Below, in pieces: positions 22,812-30,422 of a stretch of DNA of 36,613 nucleotides. Position numbers and translations under genes: made by a program. Each line of letters opens with the position of its first letter. Position 1 is the first letter of the stretch. A model generated the notes under the pieces. It was not told the origin of the DNA, did no database searches, and was given only the letters and a program-made list of their open reading frames with translations. Source of the stretch: JANOYY01 sp031418035 (lineage in GTDB: Bacteria; Actinomycetota; Acidimicrobiia; Acidimicrobiales; JANYDT01); assembly GCA_031418035.1 (NCBI GenBank), contig JANOWU010000229.1, positions 1 through 36,613 of the forward strand, read 5' to 3'.

Positions 22812-22815
22812 ACCG

Positions 22816-23625
22816 ATGATTGGTTCTAACGATCCGACCGGTTTGACTCCTCTGAACCGGCTGCAGTCCCTGGAGCATCGCGGTCTCGTCCGCTCGCCCC
22901 AACTGAATCGCTCCAGCAGTGCGCTCGCACGGTGTGCAGGGCTCGTCATCGGACCACTGGTTGGTCTCGCTGCAACGCTGGTGCTTGTGTCGCCGGCTTC
23001 GGCACAGACAACCCCGGCGAGCCCGGCAACCCCGGCAGCGACGCTCACCAATTCGGCGCTCCCGCACACCGGGGTTCGTGCCCCCGGCCCCACGAACGTG
23101 ACCTCGCAGATCGTCGACTCGAGTCAGGTCGGCGCCGTAATCGCCAACACCGCATCTGGGCCTCCGCCGACGAACTCGCCGGGTGTTGTCGTGACGCCGG
23201 TGAATCCGACGTCGGACACGGTCGAGACGACGGTCCAAACCGCTGCGCCGACGTCGAAGGCGCCCGCCAAACGCCGGACCACGACGACCGCCCCTCCCAA
23301 GAAGAAGGAACTCGCGGTCACGACGACGACACCCACCGCTGCCGCACCGTCCGAGGCTTCCGACGCTGGCTCAACCGGTGCGATCCCGGAGTCGGCCTGG
23401 GCCGGGCTTCGCAAGTGCGAGAGCGGCGGAAACTACAGGGCGAACACGGGCAACGGGTACTACGGGGCCTATCAGTTCGCGGCGGGCACCTGGCGTCGGC
23501 TCGGCTATTCCGGGCTCCCGCACGAGGCCTCACCGGCCACCCAGGACGAGGCGGCCCGACGCCTCCAGGCCAAATCGGGTTGGGGTCAGTGGCCGGCCTG
23601 CACCCGGAAGTTGGGGCTTCGCTAG
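22816..23625 (+). CDS. secreted resuscitation-promoting-factor-like muralidase
   Basis: A 269-residue exported protein. After a polar N-terminal stretch, residues 40-62 are a hydrophobic signal/anchor ending in the likely cleavage region SPASAQ. Residues 65-185 form a Thr/Pro/Ala-rich linker, with the basic KAPAKRRTTTT segment, that probably spans the cell wall. Residues 191-269 are the Rpf/transglycosylase-like domain (WAGLRKCESGGNY, with catalytic Glu202, then GYYGAYQFAAGTWRRLGY, and WGQWPAC; the two cysteines probably form a disulfide). It is expected to cleave peptidoglycan glycan strands outside the cell. The ATG at 22816 is fixed by a near-perfect AAAGGAGGA Shine-Dalgarno sequence. Without LysM or G5 domains it is a minimal Rpf. 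Confidence 0.9.
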   Translation: MIGSNDPTGLTPLNRLQSLEHRGLVRSPQLNRSSSALARCAGLVIGPLVGLAATLVLVSPASAQTTPASPATPAATLTNSALPHTGVRAPGPTNVTSQIVDSSQVGAVIANTASGPPPTNSPGVVVTPVNPTSDTVETTVQTAAPTSKAPAKRRTTTTAPPKKKELAVTTTTPTAAAPSEASDAGSTGAIPESAWAGLRKCESGGNYRANTGNGYYGAYQFAAGTWRRLGYSGLPHEASPATQDEAARRLQAKSGWGQWPACTRKLGLR

Positions 23626-23658
23626 AAATCCCACCGGAAACGGGGAGCCATCGCGAAA

Positions 23659-23714
23659 AACCACCCAGCGTGGTGTTACGCTCCGTGGTTGATGATCGTC
23701 GTCAGCACTGACGA
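23659..23714 (+). other. two adjacent hairpins between the muralidase and GGDEF-EAL genes
   Basis: The first hairpin (23659-23690) pairs AACCAC with GTGGTT and AGCGT with ACGCT, with a symmetric CC/CC internal loop and a GGTGTT apical loop. The second (23699-23714) is the perfect repeat TCGTCAG-CA-CTGACGA. No U tract follows either, so intrinsic termination is doubtful. The start codon of the GGDEF-EAL gene follows 15 nt later without a Shine-Dalgarno sequence. Either an unrecognised regulatory RNA or a transcription-factor site. Confidence 0.45.
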
Positions 23715-23729
23715 TCCGTTCAACCGCCC

Positions 23730-26114
23730 ATGACCGATTCGACGCCGCCGACCGAACCCATCTCGCCCGTACCTGGGCGACGCGCGTCGCTGGATCCGAT
23801 CCAACGGTCACACTTGATCACGATTGCCCGGCTGACCGAAGCCTCCAAGGCTGCGCAGCGACCGCTCACCGGCGTCGGATTCGAGCGCCTCCTCGCCACC
23901 CTGGGCTCCGCCCTGGACGATCCTGCGCTCGGAGATCGCACGTTCATGTGGGCGATCTCGACGGATGGCACTCGCATGCGACAGATCGCACCGCCTCTCG
24001 AGGAGAATCCCTGGATTCCCGCCGATGGCGCGGTCGCGCAGGTTCTCGGTGCGCGCAAGCCGATCGAAATGGGCCTCGTGGTCACCGACCCGAAAGAGCG
24101 AGCACGAGCACGGAGCCTGAGCGACGAAAACCGCGAAGTCAACCGTGCTTTCGGTCAATTCCATCCCGTATTCGACGGCTCGCACATTGCGGTGGTGCTG
24201 GGTTCGATCCGACGCGCTGGGCGGCCGCCGTTCAGTGATGCAGATCGCATCGTGTTGGATGCGGCGGTAGAGCGAATCGAAAGTGCGCTTAGTACTCGAC
24301 GCGTCACTGACCGACTTGCGTCTGAACGGCATCGGGGTGTCATCAACGGAGCCGGACTTACGCTATCGACCGACTTGCTCAAGGAACTCGGTGAGATCAG
24401 CGGCGACGTCGTCATTCGCCATCTCTTCTTCGGACATGGCACTGAGTACGTGAGCGAGGGAATCGAAACTGCCACCGGTTACTCGAGTGCGGAGATGATG
24501 GCCGACCCCGGTTTGCTCGATCGGATCCTGCATCCTGAGGACCGCCATCTCCTGCTCGCGTTTGTCGAAGACCCGTCGGTGGCGCGCGAGCCGATCTCTC
24601 TGCGGCTCATCCGACGCGATGGGCGAATCTCTTGGCATCTCGCTCGCCTGCGTCCGATACTCGACGACACGGGCAACGTCATCGGATTCGAAGGCCTGTC
24701 GACCGACGTTTCGACGATGAAAGCAGCCGAAGCTGAGCTCACCCATCAAGCTCGTAGTGATCCGCTCACCGGTCTTTCGAATCGTCTCAATTTCCGCGAG
24801 GCGACGACACGAGCGATTGCTCGTATCGAGCGTCACTCCGGCATGATGGCGACGCTCTTCCTCGATCTCGACGGCTTCAAAATGGTCAACGACACCATGG
24901 GACATCCTGCCGGCGACCAGGTGCTCCGTGAGGTTGCGAATCGTTTGCGTCAGGTCATCCGTCGTGAGGATCTCGTTGCGCGATTCGGCGGCGACGAATT
25001 TGCCGTCCTCCTCGCGGAGATTCGCGATGCCGGGGAAGCCGCATCGACGGCACGCCGCATTCTCGACGCGCTCGAAGTGCCGATCATCGTCGGCGACGCG
25101 GAGGCTCGCATCTCCACTGGCGTTGGCATTGCCGTCACTGACTCCGCGACCGCGGACGCCGATGAACTCATCAGCAGAGCCGATATCGCGTTGTATCAGG
25201 CGAAGCGCACCGGCCGGGGTCATTGGCAGATCTTCGAGGGAGCGTCGGGCACTGCGACCACCGTGCAAATGCCGCTCGATCGTCGCCTGGTCACAACACC
25301 GGCGGTCAAGCCCGGGCCGGTCGTCTCCGAGGGCACCCTTCGCGCAGCACTCGCCGGAGGGCAGTTCCGTGTGCACTATCTCCCGGAGATCGACGCCGTC
25401 ACGTCGAGAATCGTCGGCGTCGAGGCGTTGGTACGCTGGGATCATCCGGACCACGGTTTGCTACGTGCACAGACCTTTATCGGCGAGGCGCGAGTCACCG
25501 ACGTCATTCATCCTCTCGGCGATTTTGTCATCCGGGAGGCGAGCGAGCAGGTCGAGATCTGGCGCGAGAACTACGGCATCGACCTCACGCTGTGGGTCAA
25601 CGTCTGCGGTGAACAGCTTCAACGCGATGGGTTTGCCGACAGCGTGTTGGCGACGCTCGCATCCACGGGTCTCCCTGCCCGAGCGCTCGGTCTCGACATT
25701 GCCGAGGTCGACTTCGCCACGCTCGACTCGTTCCAAGAGCGATCGCTCGTGACGCTGAGTCGCGTCGGGGTCAAACTGGCGATCGACGATTTCGGACAGG
25801 GAGGCTCCTCACTGAAGACCCTCCGCAAGCTTCCGCTGGCTCAGCTCAAGGTGGGTCGCGAGGTAATCCAGACGATGGAAGACCCGCAGGGGGACCAGGC
25901 GATTCTCCCGTTGACCGTGAAACTGGCGAGTTCGCTTGGCGCAACCGTTGTCGCAATCGGGGTGGAGCGGTTCGAGCAATTGCGCACACTTCGTACCCTG
26001 CAATGCGGACTGTTCCAGGGATCATTGGCAACTGACATTCTGTCGCCCGAGGCCGTCGACGAACTGTTTCGAAACGGACAGCTCACGATTCCTGGTCTCG
26101 ACGACCCGTCGTAG
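23730..26114 (+). CDS. GAF-PAS-GGDEF-EAL cyclic-di-GMP signalling protein
   Basis: A 794-residue cytoplasmic protein. Residues about 25-200 resemble a GAF sensor and about 225-330 a PAS fold ending in the PAC-like GLSTDVSTMKAAEAEL linker. The GGDEF domain (about 340-505) is intact: LFLDLDGFKMVNDTMGHPAGD, then RREDLVARFGGDEF at about 411-424, with the RxxD product-inhibition site five residues before GGDEF. The EAL domain (from about 545) keeps VEALVRWDHP and IDDFG. However, the later motifs have changed: KVGREV in place of KIDRSF, and VAIGVER in place of VAEGVET, which removes a glutamate needed for catalysis in studied enzymes. Expected activity: diguanylate cyclase, with an EAL half that is inactive or only binds. 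The 3' end overlaps the convergent CLC gene by 32 bp. Confidence 0.9.
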   Translation: MTDSTPPTEPISPVPGRRASLDPIQRSHLITIARLTEASKAAQRPLTGVGFERLLATLGSALDDPALGDRTFMWAISTDGTRMRQIAPPLEENPWIPADGAVAQVLGARKPIEMGLVVTDPKERARARSLSDENREVNRAFGQFHPVFDGSHIAVVLGSIRRAGRPPFSDADRIVLDAAVERIESALSTRRVTDRLASERHRGVINGAGLTLSTDLLKELGEISGDVVIRHLFFGHGTEYVSEGIETATGYSSAEMMADPGLLDRILHPEDRHLLLAFVEDPSVAREPISLRLIRRDGRISWHLARLRPILDDTGNVIGFEGLSTDVSTMKAAEAELTHQARSDPLTGLSNRLNFREATTRAIARIERHSGMMATLFLDLDGFKMVNDTMGHPAGDQVLREVANRLRQVIRREDLVARFGGDEFAVLLAEIRDAGEAASTARRILDALEVPIIVGDAEARISTGVGIAVTDSATADADELISRADIALYQAKRTGRGHWQIFEGASGTATTVQMPLDRRLVTTPAVKPGPVVSEGTLRAALAGGQFRVHYLPEIDAVTSRIVGVEALVRWDHPDHGLLRAQTFIGEARVTDVIHPLGDFVIREASEQVEIWRENYGIDLTLWVNVCGEQLQRDGFADSVLATLASTGLPARALGLDIAEVDFATLDSFQERSLVTLSRVGVKLAIDDFGQGGSSLKTLRKLPLAQLKVGREVIQTMEDPQGDQAILPLTVKLASSLGATVVAIGVERFEQLRTLRTLQCGLFQGSLATDILSPEAVDELFRNGQLTIPGLDDPS

Positions 26115-27567
26115 CTTTCGCTTGCGCCCTACGCCATCGCAGAAGGCGAGCAATTCTCGCCCGTTCGCGTTCGGTCATCGTCTGCATCGCCGACCGCTGG
26201 CCGCCCGCTATCCGTTGGTGTCCGTAGATGCTACGCCGTCCGCAAACCAGGCTCGCCAGCGCGCATGCGACGATCGCCGGCGCAGCTGCACCCCAACCGA
26301 AGAGCTCCGTTGCGACGAGAGCGCACGCGAGTGGCGTGTGCGACGCTGCACCGAACACCGAAACGAACGCGACCGGCACAAGGATCAAGGGGGAGACGTC
26401 GGCCAAGTGCGCGAGCGTCGAACCAAGACACGCGCCAATACAGAAGAGCGGGGTCACCTCTCCGCCGGGAAACCCGCTACCCAGTGTTGCGACCGTGAAC
26501 GCCAACTTGATCGCAAATGCAAACGATGCGACTGCGCCGCCTGCCAAAGCCAGGTTGATGAGAGGCAACGACAATCCTAAGTATGTACGCGTACCAGTAA
26601 GAACGACTCCCGCAATGACCATGACACCACCGATGGCCAACCGCACTCCCGGGATCCGAACGTAGCGAACCATCGAATACCTGAGACCGTGATTCGCTTC
26701 GATGAACAGCGCTGCGCAGAGTCCAGAACTGACCCCGACGAGTACGACCCCCAGCCAGACACGAGGGGTGTGCCTCATTACAAAGTGGGCATACGAATCG
26801 TGACGCAGCCCGAGGCCCCGGGCAACCCGGTCCCCAACGAAAGATGCAACGATTGCGGTCACGACGTGGCGGAGTCGAATCCTCCACAGAACCTGAACCT
26901 CGAGCCCAAACACTGCGCCCGCAAACGGAACACCGAACACCGAACCGAACCCGCCCGACATGGCGGCGAGTGCGAGTCGGCGCCGAGACATCGAAGGAAA
27001 TGCGCGACGCAATGGCGCCGTGAGTCCGGCGGCAATCTGCACTGCTGCACCTTCGCGGCCGCCGCTGCCGCCGAAGAGGTGGGTGATCGTTGCTCCGACC
27101 AACGCGAGCGTCGTCATGCGCAACGGCGGAGCGTCGTCGGCCGGTTCGAAGATCTCGTCGAGCACGAGGTTGGTACCGCGTGTCGCAGAACCACCGATCC
27201 GATGATTCACCGTTCCCAGAACGAGACCCGCCAAGGGTAGGAACCACAGGAGCCAACCGTGCTCCAGGCGCTGGGTCGTCGCCCAGGTCAATGACCGCAG
27301 GAATACGAACGACCCGACGCCCGCGAGAACACCGACCACACCGCCTGCCACGACATCGGCAACGAAGCCCGCACCTGCCTTCGAAACGGTCGCCCTCGAA
27401 ACAGTTGCCCTCGAAACAGATGCCCTCGAAACAGATGCTCTCAAGACGTTCGCCTTCGAAACGGTTGTCCTCGAACCAGCGTCGGGTACCGAACCGAGAA
27501 TCGAGGCGCGGTCAGTTTCGGGACCGTCCTCGCGCACCGCAGAATCGTAGATGACGTACTCGGGCAT
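26083..27567 (-). CDS. CLC-family anion channel/antiporter with repeat-built N-terminal tail
   Basis: A 494-residue multi-pass membrane protein of the CLC family. The gating-glutamate motif appears as GSGGREGAAVQ. The usual first selectivity motif GSGIP is replaced by a TRGTNLVLDE segment, and a later signature reads GSGFPGGEVTPLF. These departures resemble the fluoride/proton-exchanging CLC-F branch as I recall it, so fluoride export is a reasonable guess, not a firm call. About 60 residues precede the first membrane helix and contain six pentapeptides of consensus (T/S)VSRA, encoded by 15-bp repeats. No CBS domain is present. The ATG at 27567 is chosen; the ATG at 27600 (11 residues longer) follows GGGAGG at an unusually short spacing and would share a CATG with the divergent gene start. 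Confidence 0.85.
   Translation of the reverse strand: MPEYVIYDSAVREDGPETDRASILGSVPDAGSRTTVSKANVLRASVSRASVSRATVSRATVSKAGAGFVADVVAGGVVGVLAGVGSFVFLRSLTWATTQRLEHGWLLWFLPLAGLVLGTVNHRIGGSATRGTNLVLDEIFEPADDAPPLRMTTLALVGATITHLFGGSGGREGAAVQIAAGLTAPLRRAFPSMSRRRLALAAMSGGFGSVFGVPFAGAVFGLEVQVLWRIRLRHVVTAIVASFVGDRVARGLGLRHDSYAHFVMRHTPRVWLGVVLVGVSSGLCAALFIEANHGLRYSMVRYVRIPGVRLAIGGVMVIAGVVLTGTRTYLGLSLPLINLALAGGAVASFAFAIKLAFTVATLGSGFPGGEVTPLFCIGACLGSTLAHLADVSPLILVPVAFVSVFGAASHTPLACALVATELFGWGAAAPAIVACALASLVCGRRSIYGHQRIAGGQRSAMQTMTERERARIARLLRWRRAQAKATTGRRDQES
27380..27484. repeat. 15-bp tandem repeat encoding pentapeptides in the CLC gene (about 7 copies)
   Basis: Seven adjacent 15-bp units of consensus CTCGAAACAGWTGCC span 27380-27484; the last is diverged. 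On the coding strand they give the pentads TVSKA, NVLRA, SVSRA, SVSRA, TVSRA and TVSKA in the cytoplasmic N-terminal tail of the CLC protein. Being in frame, copy number can vary without disrupting the protein. Confidence 0.95.
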
Positions 27568-27586
27568 GCACTGTTTCGGGCCCGGG

Positions 27587-27592
27587 TACGAT
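27587..27592 (+). promoter_or_regulatory. putative -10 box for the sugar dehydrogenase gene
   Basis: TACGAT ends 6 nt before the ATG at 27599, the TANNNT spacing expected for a leaderless transcript. It lies within or immediately beside the start of the divergent CLC gene. Confidence 0.4.
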
Positions 27593-27598
27593 GGACGC

Positions 27599-28867
27599 AT
27601 GACCTCCCGTCGCCGCGTCCTTGCGACGCTCCCGAGTCGGGGGGCTCCACTCTTTCGACAAAACCACCGACGCCGACTCGTTCTGCTGCGAATCGCCACC
27701 GTGATGGGAGCGTCGATGTTCGTGGCATTGAGCACGGGGCCGGCGACAGCCCAACGGGTAGCGCCGAAAGGGCGAGACGGCAAAGTGCCGGTAAGCGGAA
27801 CGACTATTGCGCCGTCGACGTCGAAGGTCAAGTTGGTCGAATTTGCTCGGATCGCGCAACCGTTGGCGGTCGTGCAACGGGCCGACGACGACGCCCTCTA
27901 CGTCGTGTCGAAGACGGGTCGCATCAGCAGCTGGCGGGAGTCGGATTTCGATCCAACACCGGTGCTCGACATCACCGCACGGGTCGATTCAACGAACGAA
28001 CGCGGTCTCCTCGGTCTTGCGTTCTCCCGGACGCGCCCGGACTTCATGTACATCGACTACACCGACAAGAAGGGCGTCGTGCACGTCAGCGAGTTGCCGT
28101 TCGACGGGAAGACTGCCGATGTGTCGAAGGAGCGCGTGCTCCTGAGTATCCCGAAACCGTTCAACGAACACAATGCGGGGACGATCCTCTTCGACAACGA
28201 CGGCAATCTGCTGATCTCGATCGGCGACGGCGGCGGAAGCGACGACAAGTTCAACAACGGCCAGCGAACGGATACGTTGCTCGGGAAGGTCCTGCGAATC
28301 AATCCCGAGGCATCAGCGGACAAGCCGTACTCGATTCCGAAAGACAATCCCTTTTCTAAGAGAAGCGCGCTTAGTAATGCTCGCCGTCCCGAGATTCTCG
28401 CGTACGGTCTCCGCAATCCCTGGCGCATCAGCATCGATCGCGACACTGGGGAGCTCTGGATTCCCGACGTCGGACAGAACAGTTTCGAAGAAGTGAACCT
28501 CCTCGCACGATCAGGTTGGGGTGCGAACTTCGGTTGGCGTTTCCGTGAGGGTGAGCGCAAACTCGCCGGTGGGAATCCGAAGAACTATGTCCCGCCCGTG
28601 TACGCGTATCCCCATCTCGACGGACGTTGCGCCATAGTCGGTGGTGAGCTGTACCGAGGCAAGAACCTCCCGGGACTCGTCGGCACGTACATCTTCGGTG
28701 ATGTCTGCAGTGGAAACATTTCCGCCCTCCGACGTCAGGGTAGCGCCTGGAAGCCCGAGAGCCTCGGCGTAAAGGTGTCCTACCTCGCCGCGTTCGGGAT
28801 GACCAACAAGGGCGAACTCATCGCCGTCTCGCTCGAGGGTGGCCTGTTCCGGATCGAATCCGCGTAG
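27599..28867 (+). CDS. exported PQQ-dependent aldose sugar dehydrogenase-like protein
   Basis: A 422-residue beta-propeller protein of the soluble glucose/sorbosone dehydrogenase family (YliI-like). A basic N terminus (MTSRRRVLATLPSRG) and a hydrophobic stretch at about 35-54 ending in GPATAQ form a signal peptide, so the protein acts outside the cytoplasm. Propeller features include NERGLLGLAFSRTRPDFMYIDYT, FNEHNAGTILFDNDGNLLISIGDGG with the probable catalytic His, GLRNPWRISIDRDTGELWIPDVGQ, and CAIVGGELYRG with GTYIFGDVCSG near the end. It probably oxidises aldose sugars using PQQ. No PQQ synthesis genes are in the window, so the cofactor would come from elsewhere. The start ATG at 27599 has TACGAT six bases before it. 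Confidence 0.87.
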   Translation: MTSRRRVLATLPSRGAPLFRQNHRRRLVLLRIATVMGASMFVALSTGPATAQRVAPKGRDGKVPVSGTTIAPSTSKVKLVEFARIAQPLAVVQRADDDALYVVSKTGRISSWRESDFDPTPVLDITARVDSTNERGLLGLAFSRTRPDFMYIDYTDKKGVVHVSELPFDGKTADVSKERVLLSIPKPFNEHNAGTILFDNDGNLLISIGDGGGSDDKFNNGQRTDTLLGKVLRINPEASADKPYSIPKDNPFSKRSALSNARRPEILAYGLRNPWRISIDRDTGELWIPDVGQNSFEEVNLLARSGWGANFGWRFREGERKLAGGNPKNYVPPVYAYPHLDGRCAIVGGELYRGKNLPGLVGTYIFGDVCSGNISALRRQGSAWKPESLGVKVSYLAAFGMTNKGELIAVSLEGGLFRIESA

Positions 28868-28885
28868 GTGCATTTGTCGCGCGTC

Positions 28886-28914
28886 TTGGCGTTTCTCGGG
28901 ATCGCTCGCACAAT
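28886..28914 (+). promoter_or_regulatory. promoter for a leaderless PLP-lyase transcript
   Basis: TTGGCG (28886-28891) and CACAAT (28909-28914) are 17 bp apart. The expected transcription start is about 28921, three bases from the GTG start at 28924, so the transcript should be leaderless or nearly so. No Shine-Dalgarno sequence is present. Confidence 0.55.
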
Positions 28915-28923
28915 CTCTCCGTA

Positions 28924-30213
28924 GTGACTACGGTTCACCGTATGGCCCTGCCACTCCTTGGACGTCCTCGAGAAGAAGTATTGAGCGCCCTCGAAGCTTT
29001 TCGCGGTCACGATGTGCGATGGAAGGAGGGCCGAGCCTTCTCGCTGACGTACTACGCAGGAGAGGAGCCCTATCAAGTTGGCCTCGACGCGTACTGCGCC
29101 TTCGCCAGCGAGAACATGCTCAACGTCGACGCGTTTCCGAGCGTGCGGGCAATGCAGAGCGATGTGTTGGGTTCGGTCGCCACGTTGCTCGGTGGCGACG
29201 AAGACACGGCGGGCGTGTTCACCAGTGGCGGAACCGAGTCGATTCTCACGGCAGTGAAGGGCGCTCGAAACTGGGGTCACGGGCGCGGTGTTTCGAATCC
29301 CGAACTGGTTCTCCCCTCGACAGCACATGCCGCGTTCTCCAAAGCCGCCGACTACTTCGGTGTGCGTACGATTCGAGTTCCGGTGCGCGATGACTATCGC
29401 GCCGACGCCACCGCGATTGCTGCAGCGATAGGTCCCGACACGGTGATGATCGTGGGCAGCGCGCCCTCCTATCCTCAGGGTGTGATCGACCCGATCCGCG
29501 AACTGGGGGCCATTGCGCAAGAGTTCGACGTTCTCTTTCACGTCGACGCGTGCATGGGATTTACCCTGCCGTGGTTGGAGCGACTCGGCCTGGTGAGTGC
29601 CGACTGGAACTTCGTCGTTCCCGGGGTCACCTCGATGTCGTGTGACCTCCACAAGTTCGGGTACACGCAAAAGGGCGCGTCGGTGCTCCTCCACAAATCG
29701 AAAGATCTGCGCAAGCACCAGTTCTTCGTAACGAGCGACTGGCTCGGCGGGCTCTACGGTTCACCGGCCATTCTCGGAACCCGAGGAGCAGGTTCGCTTG
29801 CTGCGGCCTGGGCGGTCTTGCAGTTTCTCGGTGAGGACGGCTACACCCGCCTTACGCTCGACGCGTACACGGCACGCGAAACCATTCAGAGAACCGTCAC
29901 GTCGTTGCCGGGCCTTTCGGTTCGCGGCGCTCCGGAGACCACGTTGATCGCGTTCGGCGCTGACCCTTCTATTGCCGCGGCGGATCAACTCGATATCTAC
30001 GCGGTCGGCGATCGACTGCTGGCCGATGGCGGGTGGTACTGCGATCGACAGACCCCACCCGATTCACTTCACTGCACGGTCAACGCAATTCACGCCCGCT
30101 ATGTCGACGACTTCTGCGCCGACCTTGCCGCCGCCGTTGGTCATCAGTGCACAGACAATCGCGCCACCCAGCTTCGAGGCGATCGCACGAAGGCGTACTC
30201 AACCGTCGAGTGA
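28924..30213 (+). CDS. PLP-dependent decarboxylase / sphingosine-1-phosphate lyase-like enzyme
   Basis: A 429-residue fold-type I PLP enzyme of the group II decarboxylase family, closest in feel to the sphingosine-1-phosphate lyase branch. GVFTSGGTESILTAVKGAR forms the phosphate-binding region, LFHVDACMGF contains the aspartate that contacts the pyridine nitrogen, and SMSCDLHKFGYTQKGASV contains the lysine that forms the internal aldimine. The FFVTSDWLGGLYGSPAILGTRGAGSLAAAWA segment is typical of the S1P lyase group. Expected chemistry is cleavage or decarboxylation of an amino-alcohol phosphate or amino acid; the substrate is not known. The GTG at 28924 is supported by a promoter placed for leaderless expression; an ATG at 28942 is the alternative. 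Confidence 0.83.
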   Translation: MTTVHRMALPLLGRPREEVLSALEAFRGHDVRWKEGRAFSLTYYAGEEPYQVGLDAYCAFASENMLNVDAFPSVRAMQSDVLGSVATLLGGDEDTAGVFTSGGTESILTAVKGARNWGHGRGVSNPELVLPSTAHAAFSKAADYFGVRTIRVPVRDDYRADATAIAAAIGPDTVMIVGSAPSYPQGVIDPIRELGAIAQEFDVLFHVDACMGFTLPWLERLGLVSADWNFVVPGVTSMSCDLHKFGYTQKGASVLLHKSKDLRKHQFFVTSDWLGGLYGSPAILGTRGAGSLAAAWAVLQFLGEDGYTRLTLDAYTARETIQRTVTSLPGLSVRGAPETTLIAFGADPSIAAADQLDIYAVGDRLLADGGWYCDRQTPPDSLHCTVNAIHARYVDDFCADLAAAVGHQCTDNRATQLRGDRTKAYSTVE

Positions 30214-30258
30214 CAAGTGTTCAACCGCCTAAGCGCCTTAGCCATGTCCACGCCCGAG

Positions 30259-30331
30259 CGTCCACGGCAGGAATTGAACCTGCGACCTACCGCTTAGGAG
30301 GCGGTTGCTCTATCCGCTGAGCTACGTGGAC
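30259..30331 (-). tRNA. tRNA-Arg (anticodon CCU)
   Basis: A complete 73-nt cloverleaf on the minus strand. The acceptor GTCCACG pairs with CGTGGAC; the D arm is GCTC/GAGC; the anticodon stem ACCGC/GCGGT surrounds the loop CTCCTAA, giving anticodon CCT, which reads AGG; the variable loop is AGGTC; the T stem GCAGG/CCTGC surrounds TTCAATT. The discriminator base is G. The CCA end is not encoded. It lies between the PLP-lyase gene and the DtxR gene. Confidence 0.97.
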
Positions 30332-30422
30332 CGGAACTGGCTTTGGGCCAGACGGCAAAGCCTAACCCGCTCGTTTACGCGGTTCGTCGAGCTTTCGAGG
30401 CACCTATGCGTGAGTGACGTGA

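Noticed and set aside
22700..22815. c-di-AMP (ydaO) riboswitch upstream of the Rpf-like gene
   Set aside because: Such riboswitches precede rpf genes in some actinobacteria, but the conserved core is not visible here; only a generic closing stem is.
23626..23729. c-di-GMP (GEMM) riboswitch before the GGDEF-EAL gene
   Set aside because: The two hairpins do not contain the conserved GEMM core or tetraloop-receptor pattern.
24363..25454. 363-codon minus-strand open frame
   Set aside because: Antisense to the GGDEF-EAL gene, whose motifs run through the whole region.
27568..27700. Fluoride riboswitch upstream of the CLC gene
   Set aside because: No matching conserved core was seen, and the region is coding for the divergent sugar dehydrogenase.
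30245..30266. Attachment site at the tRNA-Arg gene
   Set aside because: GTCCACG is repeated just beyond the tRNA 3' end, but 7 bp is too short, and no integrase gene or mobile genes are in the window.
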